A stretch of DNA of 64,000 nucleotides from Gilvibacter sp. GTDB taxonomy: Bacteria; Bacteroidota; Bacteroidia; Flavobacteriales; Flavobacteriaceae. The stretch lies in the NCBI RefSeq assembly GCF_013214815.1, contig NZ_JABSPU010000004.1, positions 1 to 64,000 of the forward strand. Reading direction: 5' to 3'. The translations under genes were made by a program, and so were the position numbers. Of the stretch, positions 25,511-34,623 are shown piece after piece (the first letter of the stretch is position 1; each line of letters starts with the position of its first letter). The notes beneath the pieces were generated by a model. That model saw only the letters and a list, made by a program, of their open reading frames with translations. It ran no database searches and had not been told where the DNA came from.

Positions 25511-26455
25511 CTAAAATTTATGAATTGTAAAGCTCGCATAGACGGGAAAGTGGTCGCTGAAACCACCCAAATGTTTTTTCCCAACGTAGGTTCTAAAGGG
25601 ATTTCCTTTGAATCTACCGCTGTATTCTCTCAGGTAAATAGGATCGAATATTTCTGCCTGCTCAAAGCGCAATCCAAACTTGTCTTTGGTCCTTAGAGAC
25701 TCGCTGACCAAGATCTGATCGAACAGATACCAACTGTCTCGATATTTTGAACTCCCGCGTTTTCTTGTGTGGAGTTTTTCCATCGGATTGTAGAATGATT
25801 CCGGCACCAAATTGTCTTTGATACTTGCCGAGTCTGGATTGTCGTTAAAATCACCCATGATCACCAGATCGGCTTCAGGTTCTGAGGCACGAACCTCATG
25901 TACCATTTCCAGGCAGGTCTGAGCCGCTTTTACACGTTTGTATTCCGTGAGTTCAGCTCCTGCACGTCGGGAGGGCCAATGATTGACCATCAAATGTACC
26001 GGAGCTCCATCCAGGAGGCCTTTAACGTAGAGTATGTCACGGGTGTAGTCGCGTTCTCCTTCTGGATTGTGAATCATTACCGCCAAGGTTTTACTCTCCA
26101 AGACCTCAAAGTGGGCATCTCTGTAGAGCAAGGCGGTGTCAATGCCACGTTCATCTGGTGCGTCAAAATGCACATACCGATACCCGAGTTTTCTCAGGTG
26201 CTTGCTGCCGATCAGATCGCGAATCACCGTTTTGTTCTCCACTTCAGCTATCCCAACAACCGCTGGAGGTTCACCCACTTCATCGGCACCAATTTTCGCG
26301 ATGACAGAACCTAATTTTTTGAGTTTCTTCTCATAGCGTTTGCGGTTCCAACGCTTTTCAGACTTAGGGGTAAAGTCGTTATCTAACGTATAAGGATCGT
26401 CATGGAGGTCAAAGAGATTCTCCAAATTGTAAAAGCCGATGTTGTGGCGTTTCAT
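25511..26455 (-). CDS. Cytosolic endonuclease/exonuclease/phosphatase-family protein (second paralogue)
   Basis: 314 aa, no signal peptide: it starts directly with the core strand MKRHNIGFYNLENLFDLHDDP. All EEP motifs match the exported copy at 15.8 kb: GIAEVEN, DERGIDTALLY, LMVNHWPSRRAG, IMGDFNDNP, FDQILVS and GFSDHFPVY. So one paralogue should work outside the inner membrane and one inside. The charged linkers (RKRYEKKLKK) set it apart from the exported form. It is divergent from hflX. The substrate is unknown; DNA, RNA or a phosphorylated small molecule are all possible for this fold. Confidence 0.88.
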   Translation of the reverse strand: MKRHNIGFYNLENLFDLHDDPYTLDNDFTPKSEKRWNRKRYEKKLKKLGSVIAKIGADEVGEPPAVVGIAEVENKTVIRDLIGSKHLRKLGYRYVHFDAPDERGIDTALLYRDAHFEVLESKTLAVMIHNPEGERDYTRDILYVKGLLDGAPVHLMVNHWPSRRAGAELTEYKRVKAAQTCLEMVHEVRASEPEADLVIMGDFNDNPDSASIKDNLVPESFYNPMEKLHTRKRGSSKYRDSWYLFDQILVSESLRTKDKFGLRFEQAEIFDPIYLREYSGRFKGNPFRTYVGKKHLGGFSDHFPVYASFTIHKF

Positions 26456-26570
26456 GCGGTTGATTAAACTGGTTGATCAAATTACAAAAATTCAACGCAA
26501 TTGCCCTTTATAAAAGGATTTGAAGCCATAAAAAATAGACGGAATCGGCATGTTTTGTACCTTTACACTC

Positions 26571-27785
26571 ATGCTAGAGCAAAAAGAAATAGCTTACGAG
26601 AATACCGTATTGGTCGGGATCGTGACTCAGGGTCAGGATGCTGATACCCTTGAAGATTATTTAGACGAGCTTCAATTTTTAGCCTATACGGCTGGAGGCG
26701 AAGTAAAGCGTCGTTTTACGCAACGTATGGAGCGCCCCAACCCAAAAACCTTTATTGGTACAGGAAAAATGGAGACGCTAATGGAATACGTCAAAGAGAA
26801 CGACATCAGCACTGTGATCTTTGATGATGAGTTGACACCAGCGCAGCAAAACAACATAGAAAAGCTGCTGCGTTGTAAGATCTTAGACCGAACCGGGTTG
26901 ATCCTCGACATCTTTGCCCAACGGGCCAAGACCAGTTATGCGCGAACCCAAGTGGAGTTAGCGCAGTATGAATACCTCTTACCTCGATTGACCGGGCTTT
27001 GGACGCACTTGGAGCGTCAGCGAGGAGGTATTGGGATGCGCGGACCTGGAGAAACGGAGATTGAAACGGACCGTCGAATCGTGCGGGATCGAATCGCCTT
27101 ACTCAAAAAGAAACTGCAAACCATAGACAAGCAAATGGCTGTGCAACGTGGGAATCGCGGGGCCTTGGTTCGTGTGGTTTTGGTGGGGTATACCAACGTT
27201 GGAAAGTCCACTTTGATGAACGTCATCTCTAAATCTAACGTCTTTGCAGAGAACAAACTTTTTGCTACTCTGGACACCACAGTGCGAAAGGTAGTGATTG
27301 GTAATTTGCCTTTTCTGCTGAGTGATACCGTAGGGTTTATCAGAAAGTTGCCTACTCAATTGGTGGAATCTTTTAAGAGTACTTTAGACGAAGTTCGCGA
27401 GGCGGATCTGCTCTTACATGTGGTAGATATTTCGCATCCGAATTTTGAAGAACATATCGAATCGGTTAATGCGATCTTGGATGAGATTCATTGCGCCGAC
27501 AAGCCAACACTAATGGTCTTTAATAAGATCGATGCTTATACCCACGAAATCATCGCCGATGATGATCTAACCACAGAACGCACCAACAAGCACAATACTT
27601 TGGCCGAATGGCAACGCACTTGGATGGCTCGAGCCAATGGTGATGCGATCTTCATTTCAGCTTTAAATAAGGAGAATCTGGAGGAATTTAGAAAGGTTGT
27701 TTATGAAAAGGTACGGGAGATTCACATCACGCGTTTTCCTTATAACCACTTTCTGTATCCTTCCTATGAAGAAAATCAAGAATAA
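26571..27785 (+). CDS. hflX: HflX-type ribosome-associated GTPase
   Basis: HflX splits stalled 70S ribosomes and 100S dimers in a GTP- or ATP-dependent way. The product has the N-terminal HflX domain with the glycine-rich signature RGGIGMRGPGETEIETDRR (about residue 155), a coiled linker, then the GTPase domain with G1 GYTNVGKST, G3 DTVGFIRKLP and G4 NKID. The track start (26550) adds seven residues; the ATG at 26571 (MLEQKEIAYE) is preferred because family members begin there. A -7-like box TACCTTTA ends 5 nt before it, so the transcript would begin close to this codon. Length (404 aa) is normal. A shared hairpin separates it from the convergent DUF3078 gene. Confidence 0.95.
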   Translation: MLEQKEIAYENTVLVGIVTQGQDADTLEDYLDELQFLAYTAGGEVKRRFTQRMERPNPKTFIGTGKMETLMEYVKENDISTVIFDDELTPAQQNNIEKLLRCKILDRTGLILDIFAQRAKTSYARTQVELAQYEYLLPRLTGLWTHLERQRGGIGMRGPGETEIETDRRIVRDRIALLKKKLQTIDKQMAVQRGNRGALVRVVLVGYTNVGKSTLMNVISKSNVFAENKLFATLDTTVRKVVIGNLPFLLSDTVGFIRKLPTQLVESFKSTLDEVREADLLLHVVDISHPNFEEHIESVNAILDEIHCADKPTLMVFNKIDAYTHEIIADDDLTTERTNKHNTLAEWQRTWMARANGDAIFISALNKENLEEFRKVVYEKVREIHITRFPYNHFLYPSYEENQE

Positions 27786-27787
27786 AA

Positions 27788-27817
27788 AAAGCCGCTTGAA
27801 AAAAGCGGCTTTCTTTT
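27788..27817. terminator. Bidirectional terminator between hflX and the DUF3078 gene
   Basis: Stem AAAGCCGCTT/AAGCGGCTTT with a short A-rich loop, an A-run before it and a T-run after it (TTTCTTTTT). This serves both convergent genes. Confidence 0.9.
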
Positions 27818-27836
27818 TGTTTTCAATAATGCGGAT

Positions 27837-28772
27837 TTAGAACTTGTAGTTCACACCAAAGAGCCAGTAGCTCTGTACATCATTGTCAATATTGTCAAAG
27901 GTTGGCATGACATCACCTTCCATTACATTAGCCAAAGCGTTTGCCAAGGCCTCTTGCTGGTTTCCTCTTAGACCCAATTCAAATCCAATCCCGATTCCTT
28001 TCCAAAGGGTGTATCCTAAAGAGTTGATCCACGTCCAGTTAGAAAGATCGCTAGACTCATAGCTTTGAAAGGCAGATAGGTTAGACTTCAAATTCAACTT
28101 TCCAAAAGAACGGGTGTAATCCACCAAGATCTTGGCACCAAATGAAGAGTTGTAAACCACGTCATCGTCTGCAAATACAAAGTTGTAGTTCAAAGGATGT
28201 ACAACAACTACCAAGTTTTCAATTGGTGTCCATGTTGCACCAATACCAAGATCTAAATAACCAGGATCGTTGAAGTTGTTCAAAATGGTAGAGCGGTATT
28301 CTGCCAATCCTGATACGGCTAAGTTCTTGGCAATGTTACGTCCGTAAAGTGAGGTGATGTTAAACACATCTGTAGCTTCCTGGAAACTGTCATCGTCTGT
28401 CGGGTCGTCTTGATCATCAAACTTTACCCATCTCAAGTTTACATTTAAGGCGTTGCGCCAAAAGAACTTTTCTTGCTTGAGGTTAGCAAAGGAGTTGAAA
28501 GTGATTCCAATATTACCTGAAGATACATTTGGAGTACCTTGAGCATACCAGTTACTAAATTCAGATAGACTGAAACCAACGGTTCCAAAAGCTCCGAATT
28601 TCCATCCTGGTAGTGCGTCTAATTTAGATTGCAAGCCATCAGCGCGTCCTTGAATGGCTGCAATAGAGTCTTTTTTGGCTGCGATAGCAGACTTGAGTTC
28701 TTCTTCTGTTTCTTGTCCCCAACTTAGCGCTGGTAAAACTAATAGGGCAAAAAGTAGTGCAATTCTTTTCAT
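27837..28772 (-). CDS. DUF3078 outer-membrane protein
   Basis: 311 aa. Signal peptide (MKRIALLFALLVLPALSWGQ), a short coiled-coil (ELKSAIAAKKDSIAAIQGRADGLQSKLDAL, residues about 25-53), then the DUF3078 barrel opening WKFGAFGTVGFSLSEFSNWYAQGTPN and alternating amphipathic strands ending SYWLFGVNYKF. The family is restricted to Bacteroidota and probably forms a small outer-membrane barrel. The coiled-coil may face the periplasm. A perfect minus-strand -7 box TATCTTTG is present at 28831-28838, 58 nt before the ATG. Its function is unknown. Confidence 0.9.
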   Translation of the reverse strand: MKRIALLFALLVLPALSWGQETEEELKSAIAAKKDSIAAIQGRADGLQSKLDALPGWKFGAFGTVGFSLSEFSNWYAQGTPNVSSGNIGITFNSFANLKQEKFFWRNALNVNLRWVKFDDQDDPTDDDSFQEATDVFNITSLYGRNIAKNLAVSGLAEYRSTILNNFNDPGYLDLGIGATWTPIENLVVVVHPLNYNFVFADDDVVYNSSFGAKILVDYTRSFGKLNLKSNLSAFQSYESSDLSNWTWINSLGYTLWKGIGIGFELGLRGNQQEALANALANVMEGDVMPTFDNIDNDVQSYWLFGVNYKF

Positions 28773-28830
28773 TGCTCGTCTGTTTTAAAATTTGTGTAGG
28801 GTGCTAGTCCCCAACGGATTAGTTACTACA

Positions 28831-28838
28831 CAAAGATA
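28831..28838 (-). promoter_or_regulatory. Putative -7 element (TATCTTTG) for the DUF3078 gene
   Basis: Exact TAnnTTTG match on the minus strand, 58 nt upstream of the ATG at 28772. The -33 box is weak (TTTC at about the right distance). Confidence 0.45.
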
Positions 28839-28915
28839 CGGTAAATAATTACTGTGGAAATTACCGACGCTGAAAGTTAAGAAATTTGGATGAAAGGACG
28901 TAATTGTTCGACGTC

Positions 28916-29422
28916 TTACCTGCGCTTATATACGGGAACAGAAGAACAGGCCTCTCCAAAGAGTACACTCTTGGCTATTCCTTGCAAACGATTGCTCAGT
29001 GTAATTAAGGCTTGTTCGGGAATATCTCGATCTCCGCAGCCTTTTATGATTACCGGTCTGTCTTGATACTCACTGAGGTCAAGACCTTCCATATAGCGCT
29101 GTGCATAAGCGGTCATGGCCGTGGCTTTATCACCTAACACGATTAATTCGGCCAGTGGGTTAACGGCAGCGGCAACAAGCATAAAGGCCCAGCCGGGAAG
29201 TATGGCGTCTGTGCTGCAATGCAAAGCAACTACTTTGTCCGCGTAAGCGGAAAGATCAGCTGCTTCCAAAGCCGTTCTAAGTTCTTTTTCTTTAAGAATG
29301 AACCCGCCTGTAAGCCATTGAGAAATGTCCAGCTCTGCCACCTCGATCTCAGGAAAAAGTTCTTCCAGATCTAGGTTGACCAATGGACTTTTCGCTACGC
29401 GATTTACAATCGGATCTTCCAT
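28916..29422 (-). CDS. DUF2480 family protein, last gene of the SUF operon
   Basis: 168 aa soluble protein. Family traits include NRVAKSPLVNLDLEEL at the start, DISQWL, KEKELR and CSTDAILPGWAFM, ending GEACSSVPVYKRR with a conserved-looking cysteine. DUF2480 is known almost only from Bacteroidota and is commonly linked to suf genes. The cysteines (CSTD, KGCGD, EACSS) would allow Fe-S or persulfide chemistry, but this is a guess. It starts 3 bp after the HMG-CoA synthase stop, and no promoter or terminator lies between them, so it is transcribed with the SUF operon. Confidence 0.85.
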   Translation of the reverse strand: MEDPIVNRVAKSPLVNLDLEELFPEIEVAELDISQWLTGGFILKEKELRTALEAADLSAYADKVVALHCSTDAILPGWAFMLVAAAVNPLAELIVLGDKATAMTAYAQRYMEGLDLSEYQDRPVIIKGCGDRDIPEQALITLSNRLQGIAKSVLFGEACSSVPVYKRR

Positions 29423-29425
29423 ACT

Positions 29426-30850
29426 TTAGGCTTTGTTTTGGGCGTAGGTTCTCAGACCGATCGCCGTCTCCTTTTCAGATTCAATATGAGTTAATACGAT
29501 ATCATCAGACACGACCACTGGTTTTTGCTTAGCTCCGGTGTGTAACTGTTGATAGGTCTCAATGTCCACCTGCTGGCGTTGCGCCAATTGGTCGCTAAGG
29601 TCTAATGCAGCCATGCCGTCTTTCCAGTTTTCTTGGATAGTTCCGGTGAACACTTTGGATTTGGAACCGCTTCCGTAAGCGATAAATCCAAGCGCTTTGC
29701 CGCTCAAGTCCGTTAGATCATTCTCTGCATGCATCAGCAAGCTCACTAAGGCCATAAAAATGGAGGCGGTGTACATATTGCCAATTACAGAAGATGCGCG
29801 TTCAGTAACCTCACTGTGATCTGCCACGAACTTGGAGTACAAACTTGATTTTGCCACAGCGCGTTTCCAGCCTTTAGGGTCTTCTTCTGGAGATCCCACC
29901 TCTGCGATCAAAGCGTCATAAGTTGGAGTTCCTGAGATCCACTCCAGCCAATTACGCAAAATGATTCTGCGCCCGTGATAGGCATAGGGTAGGTGAAACA
30001 CCAAGTAGTCCCAATTCATAAAATCAGCACTACTTTCTTGTTCTTTATAATGGGCCAATGCTTCTGTGATCCTGTCGGAATAGCAAGCGTTGGAGTATTG
30101 TCCGTCAAAAACAGGCTCTTCCCGATAGACGTTGACAATTCTATGTGGGTCTGACCACAAGGATCCTGTTTGTTCTGTTTTTGGTAGTGAGATATCAGCC
30201 GAGTCGGTTAACTCTTTCAAAAGGTCTTCCTTGACAAAACTGCGGCGTGGTTTAAAGAAATCACCCACACTCTGCATTCCAATTCCCCAAGTGTCGTCAA
30301 TACTCACAATTCTAGGGTTAGCCGTGATTAAGGTAGCTACGGCACCAGCACCTTGGGTGTACTCTCCGGTGGAGTGTAGTTCGTATTTAGACAAGTCAGA
30401 GGCAATCACGATCGCCTTTCTGTTCTGCCCACCTTTAACCCAATCCAAGCAGTTTTGCAATGCATCTACAGCACCCACGCAGGCAAAGGTCAAATCAACA
30501 ACATCACAGTTCTTAAAGCAACGATTGCCATATTGCGGAGCCAAGCGCTGTTCAACATATTCTGTAGCGTAAGTTGCAGTGGGTTTGGAACCGTCTACAG
30601 CACTTTCTGTCCCCACATAAATACGTCCGATCTCGCGAGGATCAAAGGCGTTGTTGTTTATGAGCTTCCAGAGTGCATTGGCAGCAAAACTCGCTGCGTC
30701 TTCGTCTGTGTCAGGCAAGGCCATTTGCTCCAGACCCAGTCCTTTTCTCAGTTTCTCATAAGGGATTTCTCGTGCTTCAGCCAGATCTGCAATATCCAAA
30801 TACAGTTTGGGGATATAAACAGCCAGGGCATCGATTCCGTATGTCGTCAT
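29426..30850 (-). CDS. Hydroxymethylglutaryl-CoA synthase family protein
   Basis: Condenses acetyl-CoA with acetoacetyl-CoA to HMG-CoA, the entry to the mevalonate route of isoprenoid synthesis. The product (474 aa) shows the thiolase-fold halves of the family, with the nucleophilic cysteine in DLTFACVGAVDALQN (about residue 114) and SDLSKYELHSTGEYTQGAGAVA. A histidine at FHLPYAYHGRRI and the GSGSKSKVF loop are the other active-site parts. The track start at 30916 lies inside the previous gene; the ATG at 30850 (MTTYGIDALAVYIPK) is the natural start. It follows sufT by 11 bp inside the SUF operon. The PksG-type beta-branching role is less likely without polyketide genes. Confidence 0.92.
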   Translation of the reverse strand: MTTYGIDALAVYIPKLYLDIADLAEAREIPYEKLRKGLGLEQMALPDTDEDAASFAANALWKLINNNAFDPREIGRIYVGTESAVDGSKPTATYATEYVEQRLAPQYGNRCFKNCDVVDLTFACVGAVDALQNCLDWVKGGQNRKAIVIASDLSKYELHSTGEYTQGAGAVATLITANPRIVSIDDTWGIGMQSVGDFFKPRRSFVKEDLLKELTDSADISLPKTEQTGSLWSDPHRIVNVYREEPVFDGQYSNACYSDRITEALAHYKEQESSADFMNWDYLVFHLPYAYHGRRIILRNWLEWISGTPTYDALIAEVGSPEEDPKGWKRAVAKSSLYSKFVADHSEVTERASSVIGNMYTASIFMALVSLLMHAENDLTDLSGKALGFIAYGSGSKSKVFTGTIQENWKDGMAALDLSDQLAQRQQVDIETYQQLHTGAKQKPVVVSDDIVLTHIESEKETAIGLRTYAQNKA

Positions 30851-30861
30851 GCCTGTAATTT

Positions 30862-31188
30862 TTACAACATACCCAGTTCTAGTTTGGCTTCTTCGCTCAT
30901 CAGGTCTTGACTCCAAGGCGGATCAAAGGTGATCTCCACTTCAGCGTCTTTTACCGCTTTGATGGATTTAACCTTGTCTTCAACTTCCTTGGGAAGCGTT
31001 TCAGCTACCGGGCAGTTTGGTGTGGTTAGTGTCATTAGTATTTTTACGTCCATGTCTTCATTGACCAAGACGTCGTAAATAAGTCCTAATTCATAAATAT
31101 CAACTGGAATTTCCGGATCAAAAATGGTCTTTAAGACCTTTACGATCTTTTCTCCAAGTTCGGCGGTGTCTACAGTTTGCTCGCTCAT
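30862..31188 (-). CDS. sufT: SufT/MIP18-type Fe-S assembly protein (DUF59)
   Basis: 108 aa, a single DUF59 domain: DPEIPVDIYELGLIYDV, the invariant motif, then MTLTTPNCPVAETLP with the conserved cysteine (about residue 59) and VEITFDPPWSQDLMSEEAKLELGM. The family aids maturation of Fe-S proteins. The spacing (2 bp after sufE, 11 bp before the HMG-CoA synthase) puts it firmly in the SUF transcript. PaaD in phenylacetate pathways is an alternative relative but does not fit the context. Confidence 0.92.
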   Translation of the reverse strand: MSEQTVDTAELGEKIVKVLKTIFDPEIPVDIYELGLIYDVLVNEDMDVKILMTLTTPNCPVAETLPKEVEDKVKSIKAVKDAEVEITFDPPWSQDLMSEEAKLELGML

Positions 31189-31190
31189 AT

Positions 31191-31616
31191 TTATGCCTTT
31201 AATTGAGATTGATACGCCACAGCGTATAATTTGATTTGTTTAATCATTGAAACCAAGCCGTTGGCTCGGGTTGGAGACAAATGCTCCTTGAGTCCGATCT
31301 CATCCACAAAGGCAAGATCGGCATTGACAATTGCTTCTGGAGATTGTCCAGAGAACACACGGATCAGCAAAGCCACTATACCTTTGGTAATGATGGCATC
31401 ACTATCTGCAGTAAGCATAACCTGTCCGTCTTGAAGTTCAGCATGCAACCAAACTTTAGACTGACAGCCTTTAATGATGAATTCATCAGTTTTGTACTGC
31501 GGATCGATCAGAGGCAATGATTTCCCCAAAGCGATCATGTGCTCGTAGCGTTGCATCCAATCTTCAAAGAATGCAAACTCGTCAATTATTTCTTCTTGAA
31601 TTTCCGCTATGGTCAT
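31191..31616 (-). CDS. sufE: SufE sulfur-transfer protein
   Basis: 141 aa. SufE accepts the persulfide from SufS on a conserved cysteine and passes it to SufB; the residue is visible in IKGCQSKVWLHAE (about position 51). The rest is the usual SufE fold (HLSPTRANGLVSMIKQIK near the end). The ATG overlaps the stop of the META-domain gene (ATGA), which implies translational coupling within the operon. Confidence 0.95.
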   Translation of the reverse strand: MTIAEIQEEIIDEFAFFEDWMQRYEHMIALGKSLPLIDPQYKTDEFIIKGCQSKVWLHAELQDGQVMLTADSDAIITKGIVALLIRVFSGQSPEAIVNADLAFVDEIGLKEHLSPTRANGLVSMIKQIKLYAVAYQSQLKA

Positions 31617-32044
31617 TCTGCTATTTTTTCCAATTGCATTAAAACGGTATCTCCGTTCATCAAATTCAATTTACCGTCGTCAGCAGCTACAACACCATTG
31701 ACTGCTGTAAGTCCTTGAATGAGCTGCTTTTCAAGATCCATTCGTCCTTCACAGAACATCTTGGTAGACCCTAAGGCTTCAATGGATATACTGGCTTCAT
31801 TCTGGGTAAAGTTTCCAAACAACTTATTGCATCCAGAGGATCCATTTACACTGTTGGTATTGGGGTCAAAAATGAGCTCCATACCTTGATCAGCAAAGGC
31901 CTCTCCATTCATAGTAACTACTTTGTAATTACCGTTGAGGTTCATATCTGCCTGAGATTTACCGCTAGCTGCGCTTTGTTTACTGCCGTTACAACTCAAC
32001 ATTAAGCTGAGTACTAATAATATCGCGATTCGCATAGACTTCAA
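31613..32044 (-). CDS. META-domain lipoprotein inserted in the SUF operon
   Basis: 143 aa. The signal peptide ends in the lipobox LMLSC (Cys at about 18; MRIAILL from Met4 is also a possible start). A META/HslJ domain follows (LNGNYKVVTMNGEAF, MELIFDPNTNSVNGSSGCNKLFGNF, STKMFCEGRMDLEKQL). Related proteins are envelope factors tied to stress or antibiotic tolerance; none has an established role in Fe-S assembly. Its position between sufS (8 bp away) and sufE (overlapping) means it is expressed with them. Three cysteines remain after the lipid Cys region (GCN, FCE). Confidence 0.9.
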   Translation of the reverse strand: MKSMRIAILLVLSLMLSCNGSKQSAASGKSQADMNLNGNYKVVTMNGEAFADQGMELIFDPNTNSVNGSSGCNKLFGNFTQNEASISIEALGSTKMFCEGRMDLEKQLIQGLTAVNGVVAADDGKLNLMNGDTVLMQLEKIAE

Positions 32045-32052
32045 ATTTAGGT

Positions 32053-33288
32053 TTAACTAAGCATTTGCTGTGCGCGTTTTACTCCAGCTACCAATCGATC
32101 AATTTCCTCGGTAGTGTTGTAAAATGAGAAGGACGCACGTACGGTCCCAGGGATCTTATAAAAGTCCATAATGGGCTGCGCACAGTGGTGTCCAGTTCGC
32201 ACTGCTATACCTAATTTGTCAAGAATGGTGCCAACATCATACGGATGCACGCCCTCTAAATTAAAAGAAATAACCGAGGTCTTAGCTTTTGTTGTTCCAT
32301 AAATGCGTAATCCTGGAACAGTCAAAAGCTGCTGAGTTCCGTATTCTAGTAGCTCATTCTCGTAATCTGCAATAGCTTGCAAGCCTATGGAATTTAGGTA
32401 GTCAATTGCAATTCCAAAGGCAATTCCGCCAGACACATTAGGTGTTCCGGCTTCAAATTTGTGTGGCAATTCTGCGTAGGTAGTCTTTTCAAAAGTCACC
32501 TCTTTAATCATCTCACCGCCCCCTTGATATGGAGGGAGTCTATTGAGCCAAGATTCCTTGCCGTATAAAAAACCAATTCCTGTAGGGCCGCACATTTTAT
32601 GGGCAGAACTCACATAGAAATCAGCGTCTAATTCTTGAACATCTACAGTTTGGTGCGCGCAAGATTGCGCTCCGTCGATCAAAACTGCAGCTCCGTGCTC
32701 ATGGGCTAGGGCAATGATCTCCTTCACAGGATTGATCGTTCCTAAAGCATTGGAGATATGATTGACAAAGACCAGTTTGGTATTGTTGTTCAAAAGCGCC
32801 TGATAGTCTTCCATGATCAAGGTTCCGTCCTCGTTCATAGGAATTACCTTCAAGCTCGCTCCAGTACGCTCACAAAGCATTTGCCAGGGCACAATATTGG
32901 AATGGTGTTCCATAGCAGAGACCAAGATCTCATCACCGCTTTGAAGCAAATGACTGAAGCCGTTGGCCACAATATTGATACTGTGAGTGGTTCCCGAAGT
33001 GAAGATCACTTCGTGTTGTTTTTCTGCCCCGATGAATTTCTGAATCTTTTTGCGCGCAGCCTCATAAGCATCTGTAGCCTCTTGAGATAAAGCGTGTACC
33101 CCGCGATGGATGTTCGCGTTGTAGTTGCTGTAGTAGTCTACAATACTGTCAATGACCACTTGAGGTTTTTGAGACGTGGCTGCGTTGTCAAAATACACCA
33201 AAGGATAACCGTTTACCTCGCGCTTAAGAATAGGGAACTCTTTGCGGATAGTGGCAACATCAAAGGGTATTTTGGCTGTTTGATTCAT
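32053..33288 (-). CDS. sufS: Cysteine desulfurase SufS
   Basis: PLP enzyme that removes sulfur from cysteine for Fe-S cluster building, passing it to SufE. The 411 aa sequence has the group II desulfurase marks: FDNAATSQKP near the N-terminus, SAMEHHSNIVPW, DGAQSCAHQ, the PLP lysine in VSSAHKMCGPTGIGFLYG (about residue 231) and the catalytic cysteine in RTGHHCAQPIM (about residue 369). It follows sufD after 19 bp. Confidence 0.96.
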   Translation of the reverse strand: MNQTAKIPFDVATIRKEFPILKREVNGYPLVYFDNAATSQKPQVVIDSIVDYYSNYNANIHRGVHALSQEATDAYEAARKKIQKFIGAEKQHEVIFTSGTTHSINIVANGFSHLLQSGDEILVSAMEHHSNIVPWQMLCERTGASLKVIPMNEDGTLIMEDYQALLNNNTKLVFVNHISNALGTINPVKEIIALAHEHGAAVLIDGAQSCAHQTVDVQELDADFYVSSAHKMCGPTGIGFLYGKESWLNRLPPYQGGGEMIKEVTFEKTTYAELPHKFEAGTPNVSGGIAFGIAIDYLNSIGLQAIADYENELLEYGTQQLLTVPGLRIYGTTKAKTSVISFNLEGVHPYDVGTILDKLGIAVRTGHHCAQPIMDFYKIPGTVRASFSFYNTTEEIDRLVAGVKRAQQMLS

Positions 33289-33307
33289 CTAAATTTAGGG
33301 CTATATA

Positions 33308-34621
33308 TTACAGATCAAAACCGAGTTGAACGCCAATTTTTTCAGCGATCAATCCGTTGATTCTATTTTTCAGTTCTGGGATCTTTACACTTTCCAATAC
33401 GTTGTTAGCAAAGGCATACATCAAAAGGGCGTTAGCCTCTTTCTTTCCGATTCCGCGTGAACGCAGATAGAATAGTGCGTCTTCATCTAACTGTCCAATA
33501 GTACAACCGTGAGAACACTTTACATCATCTGCGAAGATCTCTAGTTGTGGTTTGGCGTTGATGGTTGCCTTGTCACTGATCAAGATATTGTTGTTCTGTT
33601 GGAAGGCGTCGATCTTCTGCGCGATCTTATCCACCATCACTTTACCGTTGAATACCCCAACAGCAGAATCGTCATAGATTCCTTTGTAGTCTTGGTGACT
33701 CTCACAGTTTGGTGATTGGTGATGTACCAAAGTAGAGTGGTCCACGTGTTGCTTCTTCTCAATAATGGTCACCCCTTTCAAAGTAGAATCGCAGTGCTGT
33801 CCTTGCTGGTAGAAGTTCAAGTTGTTTCTGATCAGTTTTCCACCAAAAGAGAAGGTGTGTACACGGCAATTGCTATCACGTTCTTGCTTAATATAAGTAC
33901 TGTCAATTAGAGAAGCAGTCTCTGCATCGTTCTGTACTTTGTAATAATCAATATATGCGCGCTTCTCAGCAAATATCTCGGTAACCGAATTGGTCAAGAT
34001 CGGATGCTCTGCCAAACTTTGATGGCGCTCAATGATCTGCACGTGGGCATTCTCACCAACAACTACCAAGTTGCGCGGCTGGATCATCAATGCAGCTTCA
34101 CTACCTGTAGCAAAGTTGATGATCTCAATAGGTTTTTCTACTTCCTTGTGCGCCGGAATAAAGATGTAAGCACCTTCTTTGGCAAAGGCCGTATTGAGTG
34201 AGGTGATGCTGTCCGTCTCCGCAGCTTTATTGAAATAAGCTTCAATTACCGGGCGGTATTTGTCTTTGCTCAATGCAGAAGACAGTAAACATACATCAAT
34301 TCCCTCATGCGTCGTCTCAGACAAGAAAGAAGAGTAAACACCATCTACAAAAACTATTTTGTAGGTGTCTACATCGTGCAAAAAGTATTGCTTTACATTC
34401 TTGTATTCTAAGGCGTCTGATTTCTTTGGAAAAACGGTGTAATCCGCTTTGAGCATTTTGTCAAGCGGGGTGTATTTCCAAGCTTCGTGTTTACGGGTTG
34501 GGAAGCCGGTATTCTCAAAGTTCTTAATGGCAGCAGAGCGGATATCGTGAATCAAGTGTTCTTGATCCAACGAATCCTCGTAGGCCATATAAGAAGAGAT
34601 CAATTTATCTTTTAAACTCAT
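33308..34621 (-). CDS. sufD: Fe-S cluster assembly protein SufD
   Basis: 437 aa scaffold subunit of the SufBC2D complex. Its C-terminal half forms the SufBD beta-helix core, with the family motif CSHGCTIGQLDEDALFYLRSRGIG (shown in shorter parts: CSHGCTIGQLDED, YLRSRGIG). The N-terminus (EAWKYTPLDKML) is the helical SufD leader. It sits 2 bp after sufC and 19 bp before sufS. Confidence 0.95.
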   Translation of the reverse strand: MSLKDKLISSYMAYEDSLDQEHLIHDIRSAAIKNFENTGFPTRKHEAWKYTPLDKMLKADYTVFPKKSDALEYKNVKQYFLHDVDTYKIVFVDGVYSSFLSETTHEGIDVCLLSSALSKDKYRPVIEAYFNKAAETDSITSLNTAFAKEGAYIFIPAHKEVEKPIEIINFATGSEAALMIQPRNLVVVGENAHVQIIERHQSLAEHPILTNSVTEIFAEKRAYIDYYKVQNDAETASLIDSTYIKQERDSNCRVHTFSFGGKLIRNNLNFYQQGQHCDSTLKGVTIIEKKQHVDHSTLVHHQSPNCESHQDYKGIYDDSAVGVFNGKVMVDKIAQKIDAFQQNNNILISDKATINAKPQLEIFADDVKCSHGCTIGQLDEDALFYLRSRGIGKKEANALLMYAFANNVLESVKIPELKNRINGLIAEKIGVQLGFDL

Positions 34622-34623
34622 CT

